Below are positions 33,758 to 42,069 of a stretch of 64,000 nucleotides of DNA, piece by piece. How positions within the stretch are numbered: the stretch's first letter is position 1; the number at the start of each line of letters is the position of its first letter. The DNA lies in NCBI RefSeq assembly GCF_022808855.1, contig NZ_JAKZLF010000012.1, forward strand, positions 51,289 to 115,288. The letters run 5' to 3'. Both the position numbers and the translations under genes were made by a program. Under the pieces are notes generated by a model. It was not told the origin of the DNA and ran no database searches. It saw only the letters and a list, made by a program, of their open reading frames with translations. The stretch comes from Anaeromyxobacter soli. GTDB lineage: Bacteria; Myxococcota; Myxococcia; Myxococcales; Anaeromyxobacteraceae.

Positions 33758-33786
33758 TTACGTGACATTCACCGGATCGCTATGGA
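33758..33786 (+). promoter_or_regulatory. Possible promoter of the T4SS operon
   Basis: TTACGT and TATGGA are spaced 17 bp in an AT-rich patch 140 bp before the first T4SS gene. The -10 resembles the TATGGT before the VirD4 gene. The match is modest. The 5' leader to 33925 holds a short 39-codon frame with no ribosome site. Confidence 0.3.
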
Positions 33787-33887
33787 ACCACGACTGCGTT
33801 TCGTGCGAACCGCGGCTTCGACTCACCTTGCCGCACGTCTGGATGGCACCAGAGTGCATTCCGGCGCATCGATGCGCAGGGTGGATC

Positions 33888-33911
33888 TTAACTGTCTCTA
33901 GATTAACCGTC
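33888..33911. promoter_or_regulatory. Tandem direct repeat operator before the T4SS operon
   Basis: TTAACTGTC and TTAACCGTC are repeated with a 15-bp period, ending 13 bp before the ATG at 33925. Closely spaced direct repeats are typical sites of ribbon-helix-helix dimers, and the first gene of the operon looks RHH-like, so autoregulation is plausible. The Shine-Dalgarno AAGGA (33914-33918) follows immediately. Confidence 0.45.
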
Positions 33912-33924
33912 AGAAGGATGCTAA

Positions 33925-34344
33925 ATGCCTGCTAAGAACAAGAGCGCAGAGGGGCGCCACACAGGGGAGACCACGCCGCGCACGGGAGAGAAGGCCGTGC
34001 TGAGCGTTCGGATGCCGATGGAGCTCGCGAACTTCATCCAGGAGGAGGCACGCGCGCGCGCGCTGGCCGCCGGTGTGTCCGAGAAGGACCTGCCGGAGCC
34101 CGGAGAGAGGGCGCTCAACCTGACGCGGATGGTGAACACCATCCTCGACGCGTTCCGCACCTACTTCAGCCTGCCGGCGATCCTCGTGGAGCGGCTCGAG
34201 GCCGACCGCAAGGCGCTGAAGCTGGGTCGCCTCGATTACCTGCAGCACATCGTCTACATGCGCAGCGAAGCGGTCATGAGGAACGGGCCGGGGTTCGACA
34301 AGAGCGGCGCGCCCGCCCCGAAGTCGGGCGGCGGTCGAACCTAG
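33925..34344 (+). CDS. RHH-like protein, first gene of the T4SS operon
   Basis: 139 aa. After a basic 25-residue leader comes KAVLSVRMPMELANFIQEEA, which has the strand-then-helix pattern of ribbon-helix-helix DNA-binding proteins (compare SVR(L/M)P-x-EL). The middle and C-terminal part is helical (VERLEADRKALKLGRLDYLQ) and ends in a disordered GGG-rich tail. RHH proteins in this position act as relaxosome accessory factors or autorepressors of transfer operons. Tandem repeats directly upstream fit an autoregulator. Identification is by motif only and the second RHH helix is not certain. Confidence 0.6.
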   Translation: MPAKNKSAEGRHTGETTPRTGEKAVLSVRMPMELANFIQEEARARALAAGVSEKDLPEPGERALNLTRMVNTILDAFRTYFSLPAILVERLEADRKALKLGRLDYLQHIVYMRSEAVMRNGPGFDKSGAPAPKSGGGRT

Positions 34345-34431
34345 GGGCTCGGAGGGGGCAACCTGAGGAAGCAGCGGCGCACATGGCCTGAGCTCACGGT
34401 TCGAGAGCGGCTCCGCCTCCTGCCTCTCTCC

Positions 34432-34812
34432 GTGCGCGTCTTCCTCGTAGTTCTCCTCGTCGCTGTCGCGTATCCCGGATTCGCGGCCCTCTACTCGGCG
34501 CTTCACGGCGCCCAGTCGGGCGGCGCGCTGGCGTGGTCCTCCCGTCACTTTTCGCTCGTCTGGGCCGGCGCGGCCGTGGTCGTGATCGCTGCGCTGCTCG
34601 TCTTCGAGCCGCCACGCAGCCCCTCGGCGCGATCGTACCTCGCCCAGCTGCGCGATCGTTTCCGCACGGTTCAGGACGACTTCGAGCGCGCCGTCGCGGC
34701 TGCGCTCCGCGACGGGAACGACAGCCAGCCTGACGCGGCAGGTCCCGAACAGCCGGGTCCCGCACCAGAGCGACTCGACGGCCTCGGGGCCGCCGACAAC
34801 ACGAGGAGGTAG
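34432..34812 (+). CDS. Small membrane protein of the T4SS operon
   Basis: 126 aa from the GTG at 34432. Two transmembrane helices are visible (VFLVVLLVAVAYPGFAALYS and LVWAGAAVVVIAALLVFE), then a cytoplasmic helix (YLAQLRDRFRTVQDDFERAV) and a proline-rich tail. The GTG has no Shine-Dalgarno. An in-frame CTG at 34363 preceded by GGAGGGGG at ideal spacing would add 23 residues (RKQRRTWPELTVRERLRLLP), and may be the true start. It lies between the RHH-like gene and the pilin gene. No VirB family is recognised. Confidence 0.65.
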   Translation: MRVFLVVLLVAVAYPGFAALYSALHGAQSGGALAWSSRHFSLVWAGAAVVVIAALLVFEPPRSPSARSYLAQLRDRFRTVQDDFERAVAAALRDGNDSQPDAAGPEQPGPAPERLDGLGAADNTRR

Positions 34813-34817
34813 GTCCC

Positions 34818-35138
34818 ATGCGGAAGAACGTCCGTCTCTCTGCTCGTCTCCAGCTTTCGGTCGCGCGTGCCGCCGTCGGCCCGCTAGCCGCCGCCGCCGT
34901 GTTCGCCCTCGTCGCGCCCGCGGTCGCGCTCGCGTACCCCGGTCAGACGCTGCTCGAGTACGGCCGGAACTTCATCATCGCGCCCCTCGGCCTCTTCGCC
35001 ATCGTGGTCGGTGTCGGCGGGGCGATGTTCAAGCCCGATCTGGTGAAGGGCGCGATCTGGACTGCGGTCATCTGCGCCTTTCTGTTCGCGATCATCAGTG
35101 GCGCGCCCGCGATCATGAGCGCGCTCCAGAACAGCTAG
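34818..35138 (+). CDS. virB2: VirB2/TrbC-like pilin
   Basis: 106 aa with Shine-Dalgarno GAGGAGGTAGG before the ATG. A long signal region (VGPLAAAAVFALVAPAVALA) is followed by a short mature protein with two hydrophobic helices (FIIAPLGLFAIVVGVGGAMF and GAIWTAVICAFLFAIISGAP), the VirB2/TrbC architecture. It should be processed, inserted in the inner membrane, and assembled into the conjugative pilus. Its position before VirB3- and VirB4-like genes confirms the call. Confidence 0.85.
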   Translation: MRKNVRLSARLQLSVARAAVGPLAAAAVFALVAPAVALAYPGQTLLEYGRNFIIAPLGLFAIVVGVGGAMFKPDLVKGAIWTAVICAFLFAIISGAPAIMSALQNS

Positions 35139-35151
35139 CCCGCGGCGGCTC

Positions 35152-35529
35152 GTGCGCGCGCCGGTGTACAGGAGCCTCGAGGCGAAGAACACCGTTCTTG
35201 GCCTCGCGTTCCCCACGGAGTTCACGGTCGTGCTCTCCGCGTGGTGGGCCGGGATGATCTCCGCCGGCGCCTTCATCGGCAGCGGCATCGCCGTCGCCGC
35301 ATACGTGCTCATCCGGGTCGCCAACTATGGACGGGCGGAGGGGTTCGTGCAGCACTTCCTCCAGTTCAAGGTGCGCCGAGTCGTGAGCCGCGGCCGCCTC
35401 AGCGCGGCGGCGCGCGTCGGCGCCGGCCGGGCGGCGGCGTTTCCACACGGCGAATACGCCTACGAGGGCCAGGACCTCGCCGAGCGTCTGTTCGACATCG
35501 TGCGCTCGCGCACCGGAGGTAGGACGTGA
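35152..35529 (+). CDS. virB3: VirB3/TrbD-like inner-membrane protein
   Basis: 125 aa, GTG start at 35152. The N-terminus VYRSLEAKNTVLGLAFPTEF fits VirB3/TrbD (typically '...R.L.......G......'). A hydrophobic hairpin follows (FTVVLSAWWAGMISAGAFIG, then GIAVAAYVLIRVAN), then a cytoplasmic tail. VirB3 works with VirB4 at the base of the channel. Its stop overlaps the VirB4 GTG (GTGA at 35526-35529). Confidence 0.75.
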   Translation: MRAPVYRSLEAKNTVLGLAFPTEFTVVLSAWWAGMISAGAFIGSGIAVAAYVLIRVANYGRAEGFVQHFLQFKVRRVVSRGRLSAAARVGAGRAAAFPHGEYAYEGQDLAERLFDIVRSRTGGRT

Positions 35530-38120
35530 TCCGGGAGACGCCGCTTGCCGATCTCATTCCGCTGTGGAGGACCCTGCGGGAAGAGGGGGTGACGGCGCTC
35601 GTCACTCCCGCGCTCGACTACGTCGGTGCCCTGGAGCTTGGCACGCTCGACGTGCGGTTCAGCGCCAGCGAGCAGGCCTCCAACATCGGCGAGGGCCTGC
35701 GGAGCCTCATCGGTTCGCTCGAAGACGAGACGACCCTGCACTTCGTCTACCAGGTCGACACGAACATCGAGCACGTCATTCGCGAGTACGAAGCGACTTG
35801 CCGAGCGGAGGAGCCGGCGCTCCGCGCGTACGTCGCTGGCCGCGCGCGGTGGCTGCGCGCGCAGCGGGTACGGCACACGCGCGTGTACCTATTCTTCTCG
35901 GAGGCCTCGCCGGCCGGTGGCGGACTCGCGCGCGGTCAGCTCGGGTTGCAGCTCCTCTACACCCGGTCGCCCGCGAAGCTCTCGGAGCCTCAGCACAGGG
36001 CGCGCGTGAAGAGGCTCGGCCAGCTTCGTGACCGTCTCACCGGACGCCTCGGGCAGCTCGGCATCTCCAGCCGCGAGCTCGACCTCGCCGACGTGCGGCG
36101 CGTCCATTTCGAGCTCCTCAACCCTGGCCGAGCCCGGGTTGGCGCCGCTCCGCCGAACGTCACACTCCGCGAGCAGACGTGGAGCCCCGAGTCGGTCCGG
36201 CGTCATGGAAACCACCTCCTCGAGCTGACGGAAGCGGAGCAGCTCTGTTTCGAGGACGTCGAGGACGGGCGCGGAGCGTTCCGGCACGGCTCGGTCGTCC
36301 GGCGCGTGTGCACGCTCAAGGTGCTCCCCGAGGCGGGCACGAACTACTGCTCCGCGGATCCGCTCCTGCGACTCGCGACCCGCGACTCGGGGACCGAGCG
36401 GGCGCCGTTCCCGTACACGCTCGCGGTCACGGTCCACGTGAAGCACCAGGGGAAGACGCGGTTCGCGCTCGACCGATCGCACAGCCTCGTGAAGCACATC
36501 AAGAACGCGCTCCCCTTCCTGCAGAACGAGAGCGTCGATCAGGACGAGGCGGAGCGCGCGAAGCGCGAGAGCATCCGAGGGCTCTTCGAGGAGCTGAACA
36601 ACCTCAGCTCCAAGATCGTGGCGCTCTCCGTGAGCCTTCTCCTCGAAGGCAAGTCGCTCGAGGAGGTGGACGCGCAGGCGGAGGCCGCCCGCGTAGCGTT
36701 CTCGCAGTGCGGCAACTCCGAGATGCTGGTCGAGGAAGTCACCCAGATCCCGGCCTTCCTCTCGATGCTGCCCGGAGCGGGTCCCTACCAGCTCCGCAAG
36801 AAGGGCTGCACGAGCCGGAATGCGGCGGACTTCCTTCCAGTGTTCGCCGCCTGGAACGGCACCGCGAAGGCGGCGTCCGTCCTGCTTACGCCGGGAGGGG
36901 ATTTCTTCCGCCTGCACCTCGCGGACAAGCGGCTCTCGACCGCGCACCACGGCCTCGTCGTGGCGGACACGGGCAGCGGCAAGTCGTTCGCGTTCGGGAA
37001 CCTCGTCCTCGACGCGCTCGCGGCGGGAGACGAGGCGATCCTCATCGACAACGGCAACTCCTGGGAGCCCCTCACGGCGCTCCTCGGCGGGATCCACATC
37101 CCCGTCGACATCAAGACGTCCGTGAGCCCGTTCGTCGAGTACGCGGCGATGCTCGACCGCGAGACCGGCGAGTTCTCGAACGAGGAGCTCCAGGACGTCG
37201 TCACGTTCCTGCAGGTGTGCGCGACCGAACCCGGCCAACCCGGCTTCGACAAGGTGACGTTCGATGCCGTCGCGCGCGCGGTGCGCTGGTCGTACGAGAC
37301 GCACTTCCGGGATCGCCCAGCTGAACGACCGCTCCTCGGCCACTTTCGCGACGCGCTGAGGCACTACCCCTGGGAGAATGCCGACGATCGCGCAATCGCC
37401 GAGCGCGTCCACCGGAAGCTCGGCCCATTCGCGGACGGCATGTATGCGGACTTCGTGAACCGCCCGTCGAGCCTGCGGTTCGACGCGAAGCTCCTCACGT
37501 TCGACCTCCAGCGCGTCTCGCAGGACCCAGTCCTGAAGCAGCTCGCGATGGCCTGCATCATCCAGGCGGTGACGAATCGCGCGTCCAGCCGCCGTGCGCA
37601 CACGATCGTCGCGGTGGACGAAGGGCACGAGCATCTGGGGCAGGACGACGTCGGCGAGCGCTTCCTCGCGGGCTGTTACCGCAAAATGCGCAAGTACGAC
37701 GTCTCGATGTGGATGATCAGCCAGGCGCTCCGGGACTTCGTGAATGCGAAGGCCGGCCCCGCGATCATCGCGAACAGCGCCCTCAAGATCTTCCTCTGGC
37801 ACAACCGCGGCCACGAGGAGGTCGCGAGCTACTTCGGCCTCTCGCCGGGCGCGCTGGAGGCGTTCCGGCGCCTCGAGCGCAAGCCGGGCCACTACTCGGA
37901 CTTCCTGCTCATGTACGGAAAGGAGGTCACGACCGTTCGGCTCGCGCCCCACCCGCTCGCGTACTGGATCCTCACGACGGACCCGCAAGACAAGGAGCTG
38001 CTCGCGCGGGCCCAGAAGAAAAACCCGATGCTCGACCGGTTGCGGCTGCTCGAGGAGCTCGCCGCGATCTACCCGCACGGCGTCGTCGGACAGGGAGTGC
38101 GGTCCCGTTCAGCTGCATGA
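35526..38120 (+). CDS. virB4: VirB4/TrbE-like T4SS ATPase
   Basis: 864 aa. GTG start overlaps the VirB3 stop and has the Shine-Dalgarno GGAGGTAGG. The N-terminal ~430 residues match the VirB4 assembly domain. The C-terminal ATPase has Walker A VVADTGSGKSFAFGN near 481 and Walker B HTIVAVDEGHEHLG near 697, followed by ISQALRDFVN (sensor motif). VirB4 powers pilus biogenesis and transfer from the cytoplasmic face. It is the most reliable marker of this T4SS, and the length is normal for the family. Confidence 0.95.
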   Translation: MIRETPLADLIPLWRTLREEGVTALVTPALDYVGALELGTLDVRFSASEQASNIGEGLRSLIGSLEDETTLHFVYQVDTNIEHVIREYEATCRAEEPALRAYVAGRARWLRAQRVRHTRVYLFFSEASPAGGGLARGQLGLQLLYTRSPAKLSEPQHRARVKRLGQLRDRLTGRLGQLGISSRELDLADVRRVHFELLNPGRARVGAAPPNVTLREQTWSPESVRRHGNHLLELTEAEQLCFEDVEDGRGAFRHGSVVRRVCTLKVLPEAGTNYCSADPLLRLATRDSGTERAPFPYTLAVTVHVKHQGKTRFALDRSHSLVKHIKNALPFLQNESVDQDEAERAKRESIRGLFEELNNLSSKIVALSVSLLLEGKSLEEVDAQAEAARVAFSQCGNSEMLVEEVTQIPAFLSMLPGAGPYQLRKKGCTSRNAADFLPVFAAWNGTAKAASVLLTPGGDFFRLHLADKRLSTAHHGLVVADTGSGKSFAFGNLVLDALAAGDEAILIDNGNSWEPLTALLGGIHIPVDIKTSVSPFVEYAAMLDRETGEFSNEELQDVVTFLQVCATEPGQPGFDKVTFDAVARAVRWSYETHFRDRPAERPLLGHFRDALRHYPWENADDRAIAERVHRKLGPFADGMYADFVNRPSSLRFDAKLLTFDLQRVSQDPVLKQLAMACIIQAVTNRASSRRAHTIVAVDEGHEHLGQDDVGERFLAGCYRKMRKYDVSMWMISQALRDFVNAKAGPAIIANSALKIFLWHNRGHEEVASYFGLSPGALEAFRRLERKPGHYSDFLLMYGKEVTTVRLAPHPLAYWILTTDPQDKELLARAQKKNPMLDRLRLLEELAAIYPHGVVGQGVRSRSAA

Positions 38121-38141
38121 GTGTTGGAGAAGGAGGGCTCC

Positions 38142-39116
38142 ATGTTGCGCAGACTGCCGCGCGTCGTTCTCGTCGCCATCCTGTGCGTCGCGCTCTCGCT
38201 CGGGGTCGGGATCCAGGCGGCCTACGCGGACCTGTTCGGTGCTGACGTCCCGATCCTGACGAATATCCTCACAACCTCGCTCCAGCAGCTCGACACCGCC
38301 ACCAAAACGTTCGAGACGCTCGGCAAGGCGTACCAGGAGACGAAGCGCCTCGCCAGCTACGCAGCCGACGCGCGGGAAGCGTACGAGGAGATCCGGGCCT
38401 TCAGCGGCGAACGCCTTGCGAACAGCGGGCTGAACGCTCTCCATCGCGCGTACCCGGAGATCTCCTTCTTCCAGGGTGAAGCCCAGTACGGCTACCGGAG
38501 TTGGGGACAGGGCTACGGCGGGTTCTCGCCCGAGCTGCAGCGGTGCCTCCAGGACATCACCAGGGATGCCGTGCGAGGCGCGGGCGGCACGAGCGCCTCG
38601 TGCGACCAATGGCGGCGGACGGTCACGGCGCAGAAGCTAGATCAGGATCTTCGGCGCACGTTCGGGGATCTGCCACAGGGGCGCCCAGACCTCGACCTGG
38701 TGCGCGCAGAGGACATCGCGCGGGAGCAGCGGTACCAGGCCGAGATGGTCAAGAAGGCGGCGGTCGAGACGCAGGTGTACGACCCCGAGAACGGGATGCT
38801 CCAGAAGTGCCTGACCGCGCGCGACCCCGTCGTGTGCCAGACGCTCGCGGCGCAGGCGCAGATCCAGGCGTTCGAACAGCAAGCGGAGACGAATCGAAAA
38901 CTCGAGGAGCTCATCCACCAGCAGACCATCGCGAACGAGCTGAAAATCGCGGAAGCGAAGCGCTTCGAGGACGAGGAGAGCGCGCGGCGCGCGTCGCTCG
39001 TCGACGGGCTGCGCGCGTTCGGCTGGAAGGGCGAGGCGCGGCAGACAAGCGGCAACGCGCAGCCACCTGCCGCGTCGCCGTCGCCAGCGCCAGTGCCGGG
39101 GGGGAGCCCACGATGA
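38142..39116 (+). CDS. virB5: VirB5/TrbJ-like periplasmic T4SS protein
   Basis: 324 aa from the ATG at 38142, which has AGAAGGAGGG before it; an upstream GTG at 38121 covers that ribosome site and is less likely. A signal peptide is clear (VVLVAILCVALSLGVGIQAA, cleavage near AYA-D). The mature part has the helical coiled region of TrbJ/VirB5 (TTSLQQLDTATKTFETLGKA) and two pairs of cysteines (LQRCLQD, SASCDQW; LQKCLTA, VVCQTL), and ends in a proline-rich tail. TrbJ/VirB5 proteins sit in the periplasm or at the pilus tip. Its stop overlaps the next ATG. Confidence 0.75.
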   Translation: MLRRLPRVVLVAILCVALSLGVGIQAAYADLFGADVPILTNILTTSLQQLDTATKTFETLGKAYQETKRLASYAADAREAYEEIRAFSGERLANSGLNALHRAYPEISFFQGEAQYGYRSWGQGYGGFSPELQRCLQDITRDAVRGAGGTSASCDQWRRTVTAQKLDQDLRRTFGDLPQGRPDLDLVRAEDIAREQRYQAEMVKKAAVETQVYDPENGMLQKCLTARDPVVCQTLAAQAQIQAFEQQAETNRKLEELIHQQTIANELKIAEAKRFEDEESARRASLVDGLRAFGWKGEARQTSGNAQPPAASPSPAPVPGGSPR

Positions 39117-40363
39117 CGCCGCGGGCGACGCAGCTTTTCGTCTCGACCGTGCTTCTCGCGCTGCTCGCCGCGGCGCCGGGCGCAGCCGCGGCCCAGAAGA
39201 ACCCGCCGGCTACGCCGTGGGCCAATCAGGGGTGGGATTCGCAGGCGAGCCGCGAGGGTCTCCTCGGTGGCTTCCACTGGAACTTCGAATCAACCGACCC
39301 GAAGCAGGCGGCGATGCGTGACCTCATCGCGAAGGTTCGGCGCATCGCGTGGGAGTTCTTCCCGCTCGCCCTCATCCTCGGCCTGCTCATCGAGGCGTTC
39401 GGGCGAGCACCGGGGCAGGGACGCGACCTCTCCGTCGTGATCTGGCGCGCCGTGTTGGTGATGTTCCTGCTCGTCTTCTACGTCCCGATCTTCAACGGCC
39501 TCATCGTCAACGTGTTCGACCCGCTCGCGGACAAGGTCACGCCCGTGAGCGGCATGGGCGAGTTCCTCGACCGCGCCGCCAAGGCCGCTCAGGGCATGCC
39601 GACGAGCACGGACCCGAGTACCACACTCCCCCAGCCGCCGGGCGCGAGCGGCGGAGGCGTCGTGAGCGGCCTCACCTCCAAGGTCGGCGGCTTCTTCTAC
39701 GACAGCCTCGTCGCTTTCCTCCTCCTCGTCGCCGAAGGGCTCGTCATCGTCATGGTGAAGCTGGGGAAGGTCCTGGCCGCCCTCCTCTTCTGCATCGGGC
39801 CGCTCGCTCTCGTCGCCGCGATCCCGCGTCCTTCGTCGACCGGGACGAAGTGGTTCGGCCACTTCGTCACCGTGCTGTCGTGGCCGATCTTCACGGGCCT
39901 GCTCCTCAGCATCATGGTCGCGATGGGGAGCGAGGGCGCCGAAACCGCCGGCTACATCGCGGCGGTCATCGCGTCGCTGCTCATGGGCGCGATCGCTCTC
40001 TCGACCCCGAGGCTCGCCGCTCAAGTTGTGGGCGGCACGCTCGAGAACCTCATGTCTAGCGGCTTGCGGTCCGTGAAGGATGTTCACAAGGACGCGGTGG
40101 GCGGTGCGAAGCACACCGGGTCCGTGGTGGCGCACACCGTCGGTGCAGCAGGAGTGGCGGCGGGCGTCGCCGGCAGTGCGGCGGGAGCGGCAGCGAAAGC
40201 AGCAAACGCGACGGCGACGTTCGGAATGCCCCAGGGACTCGATCCCGAGACCCTTGCCGGCGCGATGCGGGCCACCGGAACCGTCGCGTCAAATCCTCCG
40301 GGTGGCGGCTCCTCCGGCGCGACGCAGTCGCGGAACGCCCCCGGCGGCGGACGCGGCAGCTGA
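39113..40363 (+). CDS. virB6: VirB6/TrbL-like polytopic membrane protein
   Basis: 416 aa from the ATG at 39113 (ATGA overlap with the previous gene). Signal peptide (STVLLALLAAAPGAAA), then five or more hydrophobic helices (FFPLALILGLLIEAFG; VVIWRAVLVMFLLVFYVPIF; SLVAFLLLVAEGLVIVMVKL; ALLFCIGPLALVAAIP; FTGLLLSIMVAMGS; YIAAVIASLLMGAIAL), and a long Ala/Gly-rich cytoplasmic tail. This is the VirB6/TrbL plan: a channel component of the inner membrane. It precedes the VirB8-like gene by 42 bp. Confidence 0.85.
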   Translation: MTPRATQLFVSTVLLALLAAAPGAAAAQKNPPATPWANQGWDSQASREGLLGGFHWNFESTDPKQAAMRDLIAKVRRIAWEFFPLALILGLLIEAFGRAPGQGRDLSVVIWRAVLVMFLLVFYVPIFNGLIVNVFDPLADKVTPVSGMGEFLDRAAKAAQGMPTSTDPSTTLPQPPGASGGGVVSGLTSKVGGFFYDSLVAFLLLVAEGLVIVMVKLGKVLAALLFCIGPLALVAAIPRPSSTGTKWFGHFVTVLSWPIFTGLLLSIMVAMGSEGAETAGYIAAVIASLLMGAIALSTPRLAAQVVGGTLENLMSSGLRSVKDVHKDAVGGAKHTGSVVAHTVGAAGVAAGVAGSAAGAAAKAANATATFGMPQGLDPETLAGAMRATGTVASNPPGGGSSGATQSRNAPGGGRGS

Positions 40364-40405
40364 TCCGGACCCACTCGTCCCTCCACGGGGGAAAGGAGCA
40401 CCAAG

Positions 40406-41140
40406 ATGGCTACCTCACTGCCCACAGTCCGAACCGAATCCGCGGATCCCCGGCCGCCCGGCGCGCCGGGCGCGGTCTGGGACGCGTTCGCGCGCCAGGC
40501 TGCTTGGAAGAACTGGGCGCTCATCCTCCTATTCGGCCTCCTCCTGCTCTCGATCCTCGCGAACGTCCGTCTCGCGGCGCGTCCCCCGGAGTTCGTCGTG
40601 GTCGAGAACCCCGGCGGGAAATCGACTCTCGTGCAGCGGGGCGTGGCGACGGACGCGCTCCTCAAGTTTCTTGCGGACAAGACGAAGCCGCCGGAGATCG
40701 CAGTCGTCCGCTTCACGCGCGATTTCGTCCAGCTCGCGTTCGGGATCAACTCGTCCACCATCGACGCCAACTGGCCTCAGGCGCTGTTGATGATGACGGA
40801 GCCGATGCGAGAGCGGGTGAACAAGCAGACCGAGTCCGCGAAGCTCCTCGATACGTATCGCGCCGCACAGGTACGGAGCGATCTCTCCATCGAGGACATC
40901 ATCCTCATCGAGCAGACCCCCACGCTCCTGCACGTGAAGACCACCTTGAGCCGCCGGAAGGGACCGCTCCTCGGGGGCGGTCCCTTCACGGTCGATCGGC
41001 TCGCGGTCGACCTGGTCGAGGCGGTCGTGCCCGTGTCTCCCGAGCATCCCGACGGCCTCGCTATCGCGGAGTGGCAGATCCAGGAGCTGCCCGCAACCCC
41101 CCCCGCGATGGCGAAGACGGAGGCCGGCAATGCTCCGTAG
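40406..41140 (+). CDS. virB8: VirB8/TrbF-like bitopic membrane protein
   Basis: 244 aa, Shine-Dalgarno AAAGGAG before the ATG. A ~35-residue cytoplasmic N-terminus, one transmembrane helix (NWALILLFGLLLLSILANVR), and a ~180-residue periplasmic domain with the alpha+beta pattern of VirB8/TrbF/TraE (QLAFGINSSTIDANWPQALL, then LIEQTPTLLHVKTTLSRRKG). VirB8 proteins nucleate the channel. The gene overlaps the following gene by 11 bp. Confidence 0.75.
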   Translation: MATSLPTVRTESADPRPPGAPGAVWDAFARQAAWKNWALILLFGLLLLSILANVRLAARPPEFVVVENPGGKSTLVQRGVATDALLKFLADKTKPPEIAVVRFTRDFVQLAFGINSSTIDANWPQALLMMTEPMRERVNKQTESAKLLDTYRAAQVRSDLSIEDIILIEQTPTLLHVKTTLSRRKGPLLGGGPFTVDRLAVDLVEAVVPVSPEHPDGLAIAEWQIQELPATPPAMAKTEAGNAP

Positions 41141-42059
41141 CCTCGCGCTCGCGGTCCTGGTGACCGTCGCGCCCGCCGCCGCGCTTGCCGCCGGAAACGC
41201 GAAGCCTGCGCGCGCGGACGGCGCTTCAATGAAGCGTGAGCTGCGCCGCCGCTCCCTCAGCATCAACGACCGCAACGTCTCATCGCTTCCGGAGATCCAC
41301 GTCGCGGGAGGGATCGCGACGATCCTCAGCTTCCAGGTGCCGCTCAGGGACGGCGGAGCGTTCATAGCGGACGTGAACGGCCTCATGAATCCGCTCAGCC
41401 AGAGCGAGCGATTCGTGGTGCTCGTGCCGAAGAAGGACCTCCGCGCTCCCCTGCCCCTGAACGTCTCGCTCGCCGATGGCACGGTCCTCACCTTCAAGCT
41501 TCTCACCGTCGCTACCGACGCGGATGCCCAGGTGGACGTCGTCCTCGACCTGCAGAAGCACGCCGCGCCCGACTCGGCGGCAGCCCTCAAGGCGAGCCTC
41601 ATCTCCGTTCGAGCGCAGCTCGACGAGTGCCAGGCCGGTTCCGCAACGGCGGGTGTGGCGAAGATCGCCTCGCTCTTCATCCAGCAGAACCTGGACGCGC
41701 CGCACGCCTTCGAGCGCCACGCCGTTCGCGGGGGCGACAAGCAGAGCCGTCTTCTCGTCGAGGCGCGGTGGGCGTACCGCCTCCTCGGGATGACCTACCT
41801 CGTGCTCACGGTCGAGAACCGGGATCCCTCCAAGTCCTGGGTGCTCGACCGGGCCGAGGTGAAGCTGCGCGGCAGCAGCAGCGTCGACGTGAAGGTGCTC
41901 TCGATCCAGGCGGAGCTCGCGGCGCTGCCGCCGGACGTCGCCGAGAAGTTGGTAGTCGCGTTCGCGACCCCGCCGCAGACCGCTCGACAGAAGGTGAGCC
42001 TCTCGTTGTTTGAGAGAGACGGCTCGCGGCACGTCGTGCTCGAGGGGCTCGAGCTCTAG
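41130..42059 (+). CDS. DUF2381-like periplasmic protein in the VirB9 position
   Basis: 309 aa, Shine-Dalgarno GGAGG before the ATG. Signal peptide (LALAVLVTVAPAAALAAG). The mature protein has a beta-rich N-terminal part (EIHVAGGIATILSFQVPLRD), a helical middle with one cysteine, and a beta-rich C-terminal part (LVLTVENRDPSKSWVLDRAE). The order fits DUF2381 (TIGR02268), a myxobacterial family normally encoded next to Ser/Thr kinases, as here. In a T4SS operon this slot belongs to VirB9/TrbG, whose N-terminal domain also begins with 'V.....ATVI.F...'. I infer it is the VirB9 equivalent of the outer-membrane core; direct VirB9 identity is not shown. Confidence 0.7.
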   Translation: MLRSLALAVLVTVAPAAALAAGNAKPARADGASMKRELRRRSLSINDRNVSSLPEIHVAGGIATILSFQVPLRDGGAFIADVNGLMNPLSQSERFVVLVPKKDLRAPLPLNVSLADGTVLTFKLLTVATDADAQVDVVLDLQKHAAPDSAAALKASLISVRAQLDECQAGSATAGVAKIASLFIQQNLDAPHAFERHAVRGGDKQSRLLVEARWAYRLLGMTYLVLTVENRDPSKSWVLDRAEVKLRGSSSVDVKVLSIQAELAALPPDVAEKLVVAFATPPQTARQKVSLSLFERDGSRHVVLEGLEL

Positions 42060-42069
42060 GAGGGTGTCC

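Noticed and set aside
33781..33903. 39-codon ORF in the T4SS leader
   Set aside because: No ribosome site and no protein-like pattern; it spans the presumed promoter and repeats.
35889..38078. 729-codon minus-strand open frame
   Set aside because: Antisense of VirB4, whose Walker motifs and operon context are clear.
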